This document shows, piece after piece, positions 38,035 through 46,764 of a stretch of DNA of 64,000 bases (the stretch's first letter is position 1; every line of letters begins with the position of its first letter). This DNA is from Candidatus Paraprochloron terpiosi LD05 (GTDB taxonomy: Bacteria; Cyanobacteriota; Cyanobacteriia; Cyanobacteriales; Prochloraceae): assembly GCA_018141785.1 (NCBI GenBank), contig CP073341.1:806001-870000 (forward strand), read 5' to 3'. The notes below the pieces were generated by a model, which saw only the letters and a program-made list of their open reading frames with translations, did no database searches and had not been told where the DNA came from. Made by a program: the position numbers and the translations under genes.

Positions 38035-39840
38035 CTATGTCTTCACGACGCGCTTTACGAGTCCGTCCTTAATGCGCTTGCGATGTATTGCTTGCGCCTG
38101 GTGACATTCTCGGTGGAGGGCAACTAGATTCTTGGGTTTCCAGTTGTTATGATTGCCGTCTTTGTGGTGCAACTCCACAGCTCCATCCCTCTCCATGAAC
38201 TTACGGTTGCAATGCGGACACGTACCCTTCTGTCGCTTAATGGCGTTAGCGGTTGGGCCACTATATAGTTTAGAGTTGCGACCGACCCAATAGGAAATAT
38301 TCCCATTGAAGGGTGAGGCATTACCTTTGACCATTACGTGGCCATTGACTTTCCAGGAAACTCTAGGAAAAGCTTTCTTTATCTGTTCTGTTGTAAGCTG
38401 GCGTTTAGCCGCCCCCGCCATCCGCGATGCCGGGGGTTTACCCTTGATAGCCAGACGTCTTGCTTTCTCTGCTTCCTTGATTGCCGTCCTGCGTTTTTCA
38501 GCCCTCAGCTTACGCCATACCCAGTGACTGAGCGACCATAGCGAGTGCTTGTTCATGTAGCAGTTTTTGTGGTATTGCCTCCATCCTCGGACTTGTGACT
38601 CTATCCTTTTCAGGCGAGCCTCCGTGGTTGCGCCATTTTTCCAAGTGGCCTTTATCTTAGCCTTTATGTCCGCATAATTCTCGGAGCTCGGTGTGGACTT
38701 AAAGACCCCACGGGAATTGACACGAAAGCGCCACCCCAGGAAATCGAATCCTTCCGTAGCTTTACTCACCTTAGTCTTGGTTTCGTTAATTCGTAGCCCT
38801 CTGGACTTTAGAAATTCGTCGATATCTTCCCGTAGCTTCTTGGTGTCGGCTCCGGGTTTACAGATAAAGACCGCATCATCTGCGTAACGTATACCCCTTA
38901 TGAGAGTGCCTTCTCGGCGTCTCTTTTTCCATTGGTCAGACCCTAGGTTCTCAAATCCATCTAGGGCGATATTGGCCAGTAGGGGTGAAATTACTCCACC
39001 TTGGGGCGTGCCCTTAATACTGGAGGGGTATTCACCACGAACGCCTGCTTTTACAGCTTTCTTTAACCCCTTTAGAGCTTCGATTGGTAAGACTACTCCA
39101 TCGAGCATGACCTTGTGGTCAATTTCGTCAAAGCATTTGCTGATATCTGTTTCCAGTATCAACTTATCCATACCGTTTGCATTGCTTTTGAGGTTATCAA
39201 AGATGAGCTTTTGTGCGTCCGCAGTACAGCGACCGGGTCGGAAGCCGTAGCTCCTTTCTCCGGCGGTTGCCTCGTAGGCTGGCTCGGCTGCTAACTTTAG
39301 TAGTGCCTGCCACGCCCTGTCGGCCATTGTCGGGATACCTAATCCCCTTGTCTTACCGTTAGGCTTGGGGATATTTACCCTTCTCAGTTGTTGGTGTTTC
39401 CAGTGGTACCAATGCTTGTTCAGCCTTTGGCACAACACTAGACGCTCCTTGGGAGAAAGCGCTGTTTTACCATCAACTCCGGGGGACTTACGCCCTGCGT
39501 TCAGCTGTGTTACTTGTTTGACGGCCAGAGCTTGAGCTGCACGACTTTGTAATAGGAGTCGTTGTAAACGTTTGACTTTGGCTTTGTGCTTGTCCTTTTG
39601 CGCTTTGAAGATACTCCGCTGTAACCGAAATACATGTTGCCGGAATTTCTTCCATGGCAGGTCTTTCCAGACATCGTCAGCCCTCCCGCCAATCTTCCCT
39701 GCTAGCAGGAATGCTGCTAAGTGGAGTCTTAAAGCTTTCAGGCTACGGTATTCAATTGAAGTCTGGTTAGTGGTATTCACAGTTTTGACCTCGTTAGTCG
39801 CTCTGATAATTACGTTGGGTATCTTCTCTGTAGAAGCCAT
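38035..39840 (-). CDS. ltrA: Group II intron F reverse transcriptase/maturase with HNH domain
   Basis: 601 residues, open from M-A-S-T-E-K. Same layout as the intron E protein: RT blocks with T-P-Q-G-G-V-I-S-P-L-L and R-Y-A-D-D, domain X (V-R-G-W-R-Q-Y-H-K-N), and an HNH domain with C-P-H-C and E-L-H-H-K-D-G-N-H-N-N-W. Between K-G-K-P and G-A-A-K-R-Q-L it has an extra P-A-S-R-M-A stretch, encoded by a 25-base hairpin (38412-38436) with the frame kept. In the HNH motif the usual H-H-I-D is H-H-K-D. Apart from these it looks functional. Confidence 0.92.
   Translation of the reverse strand: MASTEKIPNVIIRATNEVKTVNTTNQTSIEYRSLKALRLHLAAFLLAGKIGGRADDVWKDLPWKKFRQHVFRLQRSIFKAQKDKHKAKVKRLQRLLLQSRAAQALAVKQVTQLNAGRKSPGVDGKTALSPKERLVLCQRLNKHWYHWKHQQLRRVNIPKPNGKTRGLGIPTMADRAWQALLKLAAEPAYEATAGERSYGFRPGRCTADAQKLIFDNLKSNANGMDKLILETDISKCFDEIDHKVMLDGVVLPIEALKGLKKAVKAGVRGEYPSSIKGTPQGGVISPLLANIALDGFENLGSDQWKKRRREGTLIRGIRYADDAVFICKPGADTKKLREDIDEFLKSRGLRINETKTKVSKATEGFDFLGWRFRVNSRGVFKSTPSSENYADIKAKIKATWKNGATTEARLKRIESQVRGWRQYHKNCYMNKHSLWSLSHWVWRKLRAEKRRTAIKEAEKARRLAIKGKPPASRMAGAAKRQLTTEQIKKAFPRVSWKVNGHVMVKGNASPFNGNISYWVGRNSKLYSGPTANAIKRQKGTCPHCNRKFMERDGAVELHHKDGNHNNWKPKNLVALHRECHQAQAIHRKRIKDGLVKRVVKT
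38412..38436. repeat. 25-base hairpin inside the intron F maturase, frame kept
   Basis: CCCCCGCCATC…GATGCCGGGGG with a CGC loop. It lies in the linker between domain X and HNH, at the place where introns C and D have a different hairpin that breaks the frame. Confidence 0.85.
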
Positions 39841-40493
39841 CAGGCAGTTACGCCCTCTCTTACCCTCGCTCTTCCGTTAGGTCGTTAATCAAGCGACCCC
39901 ACCACTCCTGCTCCTGCGCGCACGGCAGGCAGGCGTGTCGGGTTTGGAACCCCTTGTTTTAGTGGAAGTTGAGCGAGTTTTTACTCGTTCCGAATGAACT
40001 ATTGTTCCGAACCCTTGGGACTCATCCATTGACCTATCACCAACTCAGGAATGTAAGTGCTCATTAGTTGCCTTACGAGTTTCTTTCGGTGTTTCTTCTG
40101 TCGTAGGTAACGGTCTTCCGACAGTGTCAACTGTTAGATCTTTTCTCAGATGATTCACGTTAAGTTATCCCGGTGTTCTCCCTGTTAGCGGAAGTATCTC
40201 TGCCTAACCGTTTGGCCGCACTTTACCGCCCTGTTGCCAGCTTCTGCCTGGTGATTAACCTCACAGTGGCCAGATAAGGATTCACGTGATTCCCTCACGG
40301 GAGGGGCTTTTACCCTCATAGTTCATTCAGTTGTCAAGGTTCGGAATCATTACCTTAGAGGTTCGGTAATCCTATTTGAATCACTTAATTCCTCTCGCGT
40401 TTACCCGGCGGGTTCCACGTTCGGGTAGGAATCGTTTGTCCGTTTTCAGCCCCTTTCAGGACTTATATGCTCGGAGACGCTGTCCCTAAAACC

Positions 40494-40523
40494 CCTGCTC
40501 CTGTGCAGCCGCACCTGAGCAGG
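40494..40523. repeat. 30-base hairpin near the 5' end of intron F
   Basis: CCTGCTC…GAGCAGG arms with compensating centre changes (CTGTGCAGCCGCACCTG). Paired changes on both arms suggest the stem is maintained. Confidence 0.8.
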
Positions 40524-40575
40524 CTCCTGCTTATGTTTGGCTTACGCCGCGACTTTCACAGGAAACGAGCCGCAC

Positions 40576-42716
40576 CCAATGGCAGTTTGTCTCCCAAGTA
40601 TACCATTAATCTGCTCGGCGACCTTCCCATTGGGGGCAAATTCACTATTTCCCATAGCAACGCGGTTCGAGAGCTGTTGATTGAGTCCAACCAAACTAGC
40701 GTCAAATTGATTTTCAACGGCAATGATGCCATTGTTTTGAAGAAAGGAATCCAAATTGTAGATTCATTTGGTCAGGTTGGGGACCGGAACCGCACTGGTG
40801 GTTGGGGTATGGGTGACTTTTCCACCCAGGATAATACCCTGCGGCGAAGACCGGAAGTCACTGTAGGAGACACTAACATTTTAGACCTATTTGAGCCGGA
40901 AATTCAATGGCGAAGTGTGGGTCGTGCTTTCTTGATTAGCCCGGACGGAAGGGATTTGGGTTACATTGACAACCAGTTTCCGGGTGAATATGTGGATTTG
41001 GACAACCCTGAAGAAGACGTTGTGGGCAAGGTAAAAGTTAAGCTGTACAATCGGCAAGATAACTTGATTCAGCTCTACTCATCTAATTTTGGTGTGGATA
41101 AACCGGTTCATATTGTTACGGATTTGACGGGACCATTTAATCCACCCCTTTCCCGGGAATCTCGTCCCGCTTACCTGAACCCTGCAATTTTGCCTGTCCA
41201 AGGGGTTATTTGGGGAGGTAGCACCGACGTCAACCTGTCTCAGGATGGAGATAACCCACTGGATAGCGACTATCTCAGGCAAGACCCAACTGTTCGAGCC
41301 GTTGGCTTCCGGGAAGGTCAAAGTGGCAGCAATTCGGGGAAAACCTGGGTTGTGATCCACGGCTGGAATGGGAACCTGGATGCGCAGGATTCACTGGCTG
41401 AATTGTTTGCAACGGTGACAGGGGCGGCGGATAGCCAAGACCGGGTCTTGGCATTGGATTGGCGAGAAGCGGCAAGGTCAGCTGGTTTTCCTGGTTTGGC
41501 CAATTTTCCTGCTGCCACCTGGATTACCCCGGTTGCCGAGTTCGCCGCCAGGGCTCTGCGGGAAAAATACCACGTGGCTCCATCGGACCTCATTTTAGTG
41601 GGTCACAGCCTTGGGTCTTATGTGGCTTCGGAAATTGGGAGAATCTACCGGGACGGTCTTTCGGTCATTCCTGGTAATGGTTACGGAGTGGAGACTATCA
41701 TTGCCCTTGACCCGGCTTCAGCACTTACCATTCCCGGCAATGGGCCATACGATCTCGATGGCAGGGTAGAAGGGAACCAGGAACCTCAACCCCTCAATTC
41801 TGTTGCCAAATTTTCCAGGGCTTTCAATGGTGCCCGGAGCCTTGCTGGCAATCAGGGCTACGCTGTAACTGCTCACGAGGCTTTTCAAGTTCATTATAAC
41901 TCGCTACTAGATGGTGGAGGCGAACATGAATGGGTTCCACGCACTTACGGCCACCTTTTGACCCACGGCATCGGACCGAACCGACCTAGTTTATTGGGCA
42001 GGTTATTTGGCTCCAGTACCTACGAATCAGTAGATAGCCTCAGGTTAGACCAGTTCCGAATCTTGGATAATCGGCAAGTTGGAGCTGGTGGTTATCGGGG
42101 CATTATCAAAGCCACTCGCTCCAATAATGAACCGATTCTGTTGATGGCTCAGGTGCCTGGTATAGATGGCACAGTCATCATTGGGGGCAATGAAGATGAT
42201 GCCATCACCTGGAGCGGTCGGGTTTCTCTGACTCAAGGACCAGACTACCCTGTGAATCTGAATGTGAGCAACGATTGGATCGCCGGGGATGGAGGAAACG
42301 ACACCTTGAAAGGCTTTGGGGGAAATGACACTCTCTTGGGTGGCTCTGGAGATGACCGGTTGTTAGGTGACTCTGGAGATGATCTGCTTGTGGGTGGGTC
42401 AGGGGATGACCTTCTCTTCGGCGGCTCTGGACAAGACACTTTCGTCATTGGGGATCCAGGCTTCAATGTGATTGAAGACTTCAGCTTAAGAAGGACGACC
42501 GATCTGATCGCTCTCACGGAAGGTCTCACCTACTTAAAACTTTCCTTCACCGATGTTAGTTCCTATCAATTCCGAGGAGGGACGGTAAATAACAGGGGTA
42601 CTCTCATCAGCTCTGGGAGTGATTCTCTGGGCTTGGTCAGAAACATCAGTTCTTCTGACTTGGAATCCCATCTCTTTGTCCCCTACGAAGACATTGATTC
42701 GGTTGTAGTGGTCTAG
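40576..42716 (+). pseudogene. Lamin-tail/lipase/RTX exoprotein gene, 3' part
   Basis: Continues the second LTD domain (N-G-S-L-S-P-K-Y-T-I-N…G-G-W-G-M-G-D-F-S-T-Q-D-N-T-L-R-R-R). An alpha/beta-hydrolase of the lipase type follows, with oxyanion region V-V-I-H-G-W-N-G, nucleophile G-H-S-L-G-S-Y-V-A, and D-P-A-S-A-L carrying the likely acid. Several glycine-aspartate RTX nonapeptides come next (G-G-N-D-T-L, G-S-G-D-D-R-L) with a C-terminal type I secretion tail. It would be a calcium-binding secreted lipase or esterase. With no 5' end and intron F antisense, the intact product cannot be made; an internal start upstream of the lipase domain is possible. Confidence 0.82.
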
Positions 42717-42786
42717 TTATAGAGGGTTATGTAGGGGCTGGGGTTCCCGGTTCCCTACCCTTCTTATTAAAGATAAGGAGTTAAAT

Positions 42787-43230
42787 ATGCAGGTCAATTT
42801 GTTACTGATTGCTTTTCTGTTGCTAATATACTCTGCTGGTAGCTGGGTTCTCTTGTTCATCACAACTGAAGGATGGCCTGCTTTAATTCATATATTTAGC
42901 GCTCCTCTGTTCGTAGTCCCTACCTTGATTCCTATAGTGGGCCGCTTTTTCAGAGCAAGAGCCTACATACCCATGGAATCACTTGGGACTTATCTAAAGT
43001 TGATTGTGATTACTCTGATTTTTGTCGTACTGTTCAATTGGGGAGGATCTACGAGTGGTGGCAGAGGGGGCTACTTCTATGAGACTATTTTGGCAGGAAA
43101 ACCAGGACAATATGGTTTTCTCTCCAATCGGGACATCCCTCTGATTCCCTTTATTATTACTAGACTTGCCTACCACGGTGTACTTTTAGTCTTTGCTATT
43201 TACATTGCCTTTATAGCGAAAAGGAGCTGA
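42787..43230 (+). CDS. Small multi-pass membrane protein, paralogue 1 of 4
   Basis: 147 residues with about four hydrophobic segments (L-L-L-I-A-F-L-L-L-I-Y-S-A-G-S at the start; Y-L-K-L-I-V-I-T-L-I-F-V-V-L-F in the middle; G-V-L-L-V-F-A-I-Y-I-A-F-I-A at the end). Family not recognised. An AAGGAG site precedes the ATG. Three paralogues follow at 44004, 44447 and 44884. The central region between segments, rich in glycine and serine, is the most variable part. Confidence 0.75.
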   Translation: MQVNLLLIAFLLLIYSAGSWVLLFITTEGWPALIHIFSAPLFVVPTLIPIVGRFFRARAYIPMESLGTYLKLIVITLIFVVLFNWGGSTSGGRGGYFYETILAGKPGQYGFLSNRDIPLIPFIITRLAYHGVLLVFAIYIAFIAKRS

Positions 43231-43299
43231 AATAGTTAGCAGTTATCAGTTATCAGTTACCAGTGACCATGAATTCATTGAGTAGGGTGGGCTTGGTGG

Positions 43300-43933
43300 G
43301 GCTAGTGGTTATCGGGGCATTATCAAAGCCACTCGCTCCAATAATGAACCGATTCTGTTGGTGGCTCAGGTGGCAGGTATAGATGGGACGGTAATCGTTG
43401 GAGGCAATGAAGATGATGCCATCACCTGGAGCGGTCGGGTTTCCCTGACTCAAGGACCAGACTACCCTGTGAATCTGAATGTGAGCAACGATTGGATCGC
43501 CGGGGATGGAGGAAACGACACCTTGAAAGGCTTTGGGGGAAATGACACTCTCTTGGGTGGCTCTGGAGATGACCGGTTGTTAGGTGACTCTGGAGATGAC
43601 CTGCTTGTGGGTGGGTCAGGGGATGACCTTCTCTTCGGCGGCTCTGGACAAGACACTTTCGTCATTGGGGATCCAGGCTTCAATGTGATTGAAGACTTCA
43701 GCTTAAGAAGGACGACCGATCTGATCGTTCTCACGGAAGGTCTCACCTACTTAAAACTTTCCTTCACCGATGTTAGTTCCTATCAATTCCGAGGAGGGAC
43801 GGTAAATAACAGGGGTACTCTCATCAGCTCTGGGAGTGATTCTCTGGGCTTGGTCAGAAACATCAGTTCTTCTGACTTGGAATCCCATCTCTTTGTCTCC
43901 TACTCCGACATTGATTCGGTTGTAGTGGTCTAG
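43300..43933 (+). pseudogene. Duplicated RTX tail of the LTD-lipase gene
   Basis: Nearly identical to 42087-42716: it starts in G-Y-R-G-I-I-K-A-T-R-S-N-N-E-P and runs to the same terminal V-V-V-V. No LTD or lipase domain precedes it. The open frame can be read from a GTG at 43358 (191 residues), which would be an RTX repeat plus secretion tail with no enzyme. The copy also includes the following intergenic stretch and the start of a membrane-protein gene, so the duplication unit is about 1216 bases. Confidence 0.82.
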
Positions 43934-44003
43934 TTATAGAGGGTTATGTAGGGGCTGGGGTTCCCGGTTCCCTACCCTTCTTATTAAAGATAAGGAGTTT
44001 AAT

Positions 44004-44444
44004 ATGCAGGTCAATTTATTACTTATTGCTTTTCTATTGCTCATTTACTCTGCTGGTAGCTTGGTTCTCTTGATCGTTACATCTCGAGGATGGGCTATTT
44101 GGGCTCAACTATATAGCATTCCTGTGTTCCTAGTCACTGTACTGATTCCTATAGTGGGCCGCTTTTTCAGAGCAAGAGCCTACATACCCATGGAATTATT
44201 TTGGACTTACCTAAAGTTGATTGTGATTACTCAGATTGTTGTCCTACTGTTAAATGTGGGAAACTCCGGTAGTGGTGGCAGTGGGGGCTACTTCTATGAG
44301 ACTATTTGGGGAAGAATATCAGGAGATTATTCTGGTATCTATAATGGGTACATCCCTGAGATTCCCTTTATTACTAGACTTGCCTACCACGGTGTACTTA
44401 TAGCCTTTGCTATTTACATCGCCTTTATAGCCAAAAGGAGTTAA
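44004..44444 (+). CDS. Small multi-pass membrane protein, paralogue 2 of 4
   Basis: 146 residues, same layout as 42787-43230. Upstream spacing and sequence match copy 1, as expected from the segmental duplication, but residues in the middle (R-G-W-A-I-W-A-Q-L-Y-S-I-P-V-F) already differ, so it is closer to paralogue 3 there. Ends K-R-S, two bases before the next ATG. Confidence 0.75.
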   Translation: MQVNLLLIAFLLLIYSAGSLVLLIVTSRGWAIWAQLYSIPVFLVTVLIPIVGRFFRARAYIPMELFWTYLKLIVITQIVVLLLNVGNSGSGGSGGYFYETIWGRISGDYSGIYNGYIPEIPFITRLAYHGVLIAFAIYIAFIAKRS

Positions 44445-44446
44445 AT

Positions 44447-44881
44447 ATGCAGGTCAATTTGTTACTGATTGCTTTTCTATTGCTCGTTTACTCTGTCGGT
44501 AGTTTGGTTCTCTTTGTTATCACATCTGAAGGATGGGCTATTTGGGGTCAACTATATAGCGTTCCTCTGTTCTTGGTCACTATACTTATTCCTATAGTGG
44601 GCCGCTTTTTCAGAGCCTCTTCCTACATACCCATGGAATTATTTTGGACTTACCTAAAGTTGATTGTGATTACTCAGATTGTTGCCATACTGTTAAATGA
44701 GGGAAACTCAGGTAGTGGCCCATCGTACTACTTCGATCAGACTATTTGGGGAAGAATATCAGGAGATTACTCTGGCAAGGCATCCAATTCTGAGATTCCC
44801 TTTATTATTACTAGACTTGCTTACCACGGTGTACTTATAGCCTTTGCTATTTACATCGCCTTTATAGCCAAAAGGAGTTAA
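44447..44881 (+). CDS. Small multi-pass membrane protein, paralogue 3 of 4
   Basis: 144 residues, start two bases after paralogue 2 with an AAAGGAG site inside the end of that gene, so the array is translationally coupled. The membrane segments are conserved; the periplasmic-side loop is now S-G-S-G-P-S-Y-Y-F-D-Q-T-I-W. Confidence 0.75.
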   Translation: MQVNLLLIAFLLLVYSVGSLVLFVITSEGWAIWGQLYSVPLFLVTILIPIVGRFFRASSYIPMELFWTYLKLIVITQIVAILLNEGNSGSGPSYYFDQTIWGRISGDYSGKASNSEIPFIITRLAYHGVLIAFAIYIAFIAKRS

Positions 44882-44883
44882 AT

Positions 44884-45336
44884 ATGCAGGTCAATTTGTT
44901 GCTGATTGCTTTTCTCTTGCTCATTTACTCTGCTGGTAGTTTTTTTCTCTTATTGATCACATCTGAGGGATGGCCTGCTTTATTTCATATATTTAGCGCT
45001 CCTCTGTTCGTAGTCCCTCCCTTTATTTCTATAATTGGCAGCTTTTTCAGAGCCGGAGCTTACATGCCCATGGAATTATTTTGGACTTATCTAAAGCTGA
45101 TTGTGATTACTCAGATTGTTGCCCTACTGTTAAATGAGGGAGACTCAGGTAGTAGTAGCCCATCGTACTACTTCTATCAGACTATTTGGGGAAGAATATC
45201 AGGAGATTACTCTGGCAAGGTATCCGATTTTGAGATTCCCTTTATTGCTAGACTTGCTTACCTTACAAAACTAATTTTTTTATTAAACCGCAGAGACGCA
45301 GAGGACGCAGAGAGAAGAATTAGGAGAGATTATTAA
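44884..45336 (+). CDS. Small membrane protein, paralogue 4 of 4, tail replaced by a repeat
   Basis: 150 codons. It follows the family to R-L-A-Y, then the last membrane segment is missing and replaced by L-T-K-L-I-F-L-L-N-R-R-D-A-E-D-A-E-R-R. That is the translation of the dispersed ACCGCAGAGACGCAGAGG element also present near 31918. The product would lack its final transmembrane helix and is probably inactive. Confidence 0.7.
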   Translation: MQVNLLLIAFLLLIYSAGSFFLLLITSEGWPALFHIFSAPLFVVPPFISIIGSFFRAGAYMPMELFWTYLKLIVITQIVALLLNEGDSGSSSPSYYFYQTIWGRISGDYSGKVSDFEIPFIARLAYLTKLIFLLNRRDAEDAERRIRRDY

Positions 45337-45410
45337 CTAATATTGTTAAGTATAGCAACCGCCGGAGAGATTGAAACAAATCCAGATGAGGATAACATCC
45401 CCAAACCCCA

Positions 45411-45851
45411 CTAAAATACAGGGCGAACTGGAGAAGTAAAACCAGATGCTCTAAATTGTTTCAGCTGTAAGGGAGTGGGTTGATTAGCAGCAACGCTGAT
45501 TCTAATGGCAAAATCGCTAACTCCTGGAGGTACTTCAGCAATAGATCCGACACGGGTACGGTTTTGGAGGACGGGATTACCATTGGCGTCGTAAATTCGA
45601 CCATATACATCAGCATCATAGAGTGTCTTCCCTTTGGGGTTTTTCGCTTTCCCTGTCACCATATAACAGGTGGCTGATTGAGTGTAACCTCCACTGGTTA
45701 CATTACCTTTAGCAAACTCAGGGGGACAGTTTTGGTAGGAAAGGTCGTATAATTTGATTTGGGTGAGGGCGTAAGCTTCCGGGGCGAATAGCAAACTGAC
45801 AAGACAGAAAAGGCAAGAAATAAAAATTACGGTAATCGGTTCTAATCTCAT
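45411..45851 (-). CDS. Secreted protein, possible FxLYD-like domain
   Basis: About 146 residues from ATG 45851 (GGAG site upstream; a GTG three codons earlier is possible). A signal peptide (I-F-I-S-C-L-F-C-L-V-S-L-L-F-A…A-Y-A) is followed by a single beta-rich domain with G-K-A-K-N-P-K-G-K-T-L-Y-D-A-D-V-Y-G-R-I-Y-D-A-N-G-N and P-P-G-V-S-D-F-A-I-R-I. That pattern resembles FxLYD/immunoglobulin-like domains. Two cysteines flank the start of the domain. Function unknown. Confidence 0.6.
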   Translation of the reverse strand: MRLEPITVIFISCLFCLVSLLFAPEAYALTQIKLYDLSYQNCPPEFAKGNVTSGGYTQSATCYMVTGKAKNPKGKTLYDADVYGRIYDANGNPVLQNRTRVGSIAEVPPGVSDFAIRISVAANQPTPLQLKQFRASGFTSPVRPVF

Positions 45852-45883
45852 GAATATCACTCCTTTGGGTATCTTTTGCTATT

Positions 45884-46738
45884 TTAGATTAATTGTTGCA
45901 GAGTTTGACTCATTATCTCTATGGGTACGGTTCGCCCCAACCATTTTTCTAAAGCTGCTGCACCCTGTCTGACGAGCATTTCCAGTCCATTGATAGGGAT
46001 CGCCCCTCTTTTTTTGGCTCTGTACAGAAATTGAGTCTCGTTGGGGGTGTAGATTAAGTCGTAGGCGATCGCTCCAGGTTGTAGTTGGGCTATAGTTGTT
46101 TCATCTACAGGACATTGCTCTACCTGAGGGTACATACCAATAGGGGTAGCATTGATTAACAACTCTGTTTTGGCTACCAACCTGGGTAATTCCTCGTTGG
46201 AAACTACTCTAACTCTTCCTTCTAGGGGGGAGTTTTGCCAACTAGACCTAAATTGGTCTAATTTCGACCGATTGCGCCCCACGACGATAATTTCTGGGCA
46301 TCCCAATGTACTACAGCCTACCACAACTGCTCGTGCTGCACCTCCATTACCCAGAATTACTGGAGTTATTTTACTCCAAGAGCGAGATATATGTTTCAAG
46401 GGAGCGCAAAATCCCTCTACATCTGTGTTGGTACCGCACCAACCTTTTTCACTCCACCAAACTGTGTTTACTGCACCAACCATTTGCGCTGACGGGGATA
46501 TTTCCGTAAGTAGGGGGATAATGGATTGTTTGTGGGGAATAGTAATATTGAATCCCACTAAATTAATTGCGGTGAAACCGGCGATCGCCTTCTCTAAGTC
46601 TTCTCTTTTCACGGGGAAGGGGAGATAGACATAGTCTAGATTTAAATGGGCTATGGCTGCATTGTGCATTGCTGGAGAAAGGGAATGGGACACCGGATCG
46701 CCAATAACTCCTAGTAATTTCGTTTTACCTGTAATCAT
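45884..46738 (-). CDS. aroE: Shikimate dehydrogenase
   Basis: 284 residues. The N-terminal shikimate site is G-D-P-V-S-H-S-L-S-P-A-M-H-N, the catalytic lysine lies in N-I-T-I-P-H-K-Q, and G-N-G-G-A-A-R-A-V-V is the NADP dinucleotide loop. Reduces 3-dehydroshikimate to shikimate in aromatic amino acid synthesis. It follows murE by 26 bases on the same strand, suggesting a shared transcript. Confidence 0.95.
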   Translation of the reverse strand: MITGKTKLLGVIGDPVSHSLSPAMHNAAIAHLNLDYVYLPFPVKREDLEKAIAGFTAINLVGFNITIPHKQSIIPLLTEISPSAQMVGAVNTVWWSEKGWCGTNTDVEGFCAPLKHISRSWSKITPVILGNGGAARAVVVGCSTLGCPEIIVVGRNRSKLDQFRSSWQNSPLEGRVRVVSNEELPRLVAKTELLINATPIGMYPQVEQCPVDETTIAQLQPGAIAYDLIYTPNETQFLYRAKKRGAIPINGLEMLVRQGAAALEKWLGRTVPIEIMSQTLQQLI

Positions 46739-46764
46739 AAGGAAATCTTTATGAACCTATTGAA

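Larger units (their letters stand above)
37951..40575 (-). mobile_element. Group II intron F, antisense in the LTD-lipase gene
   Basis: 2625 bases, minus strand. 5' GTGCGGCTCG at 40575, domain V at 37993-38026, 3' CGACTCTAAT at 37951. The host frame rejoins exactly across it through a serine codon. It is antisense to the host, so it cannot be spliced from the host mRNA. It carries an open full-length maturase and two hairpin repeats (38412-38436, 40494-40523). Because E also has a full-length maturase, this window holds two potential sources of maturase activity. Confidence 0.92.

Noticed and set aside
42720..42780. GGGGTTCCCGGTTCCCTACCC stretch after the lipase gene as a terminator.
   Set aside because: The dyad is weak and has no T-run; it is duplicated with the surrounding unit so conservation gives no added support.
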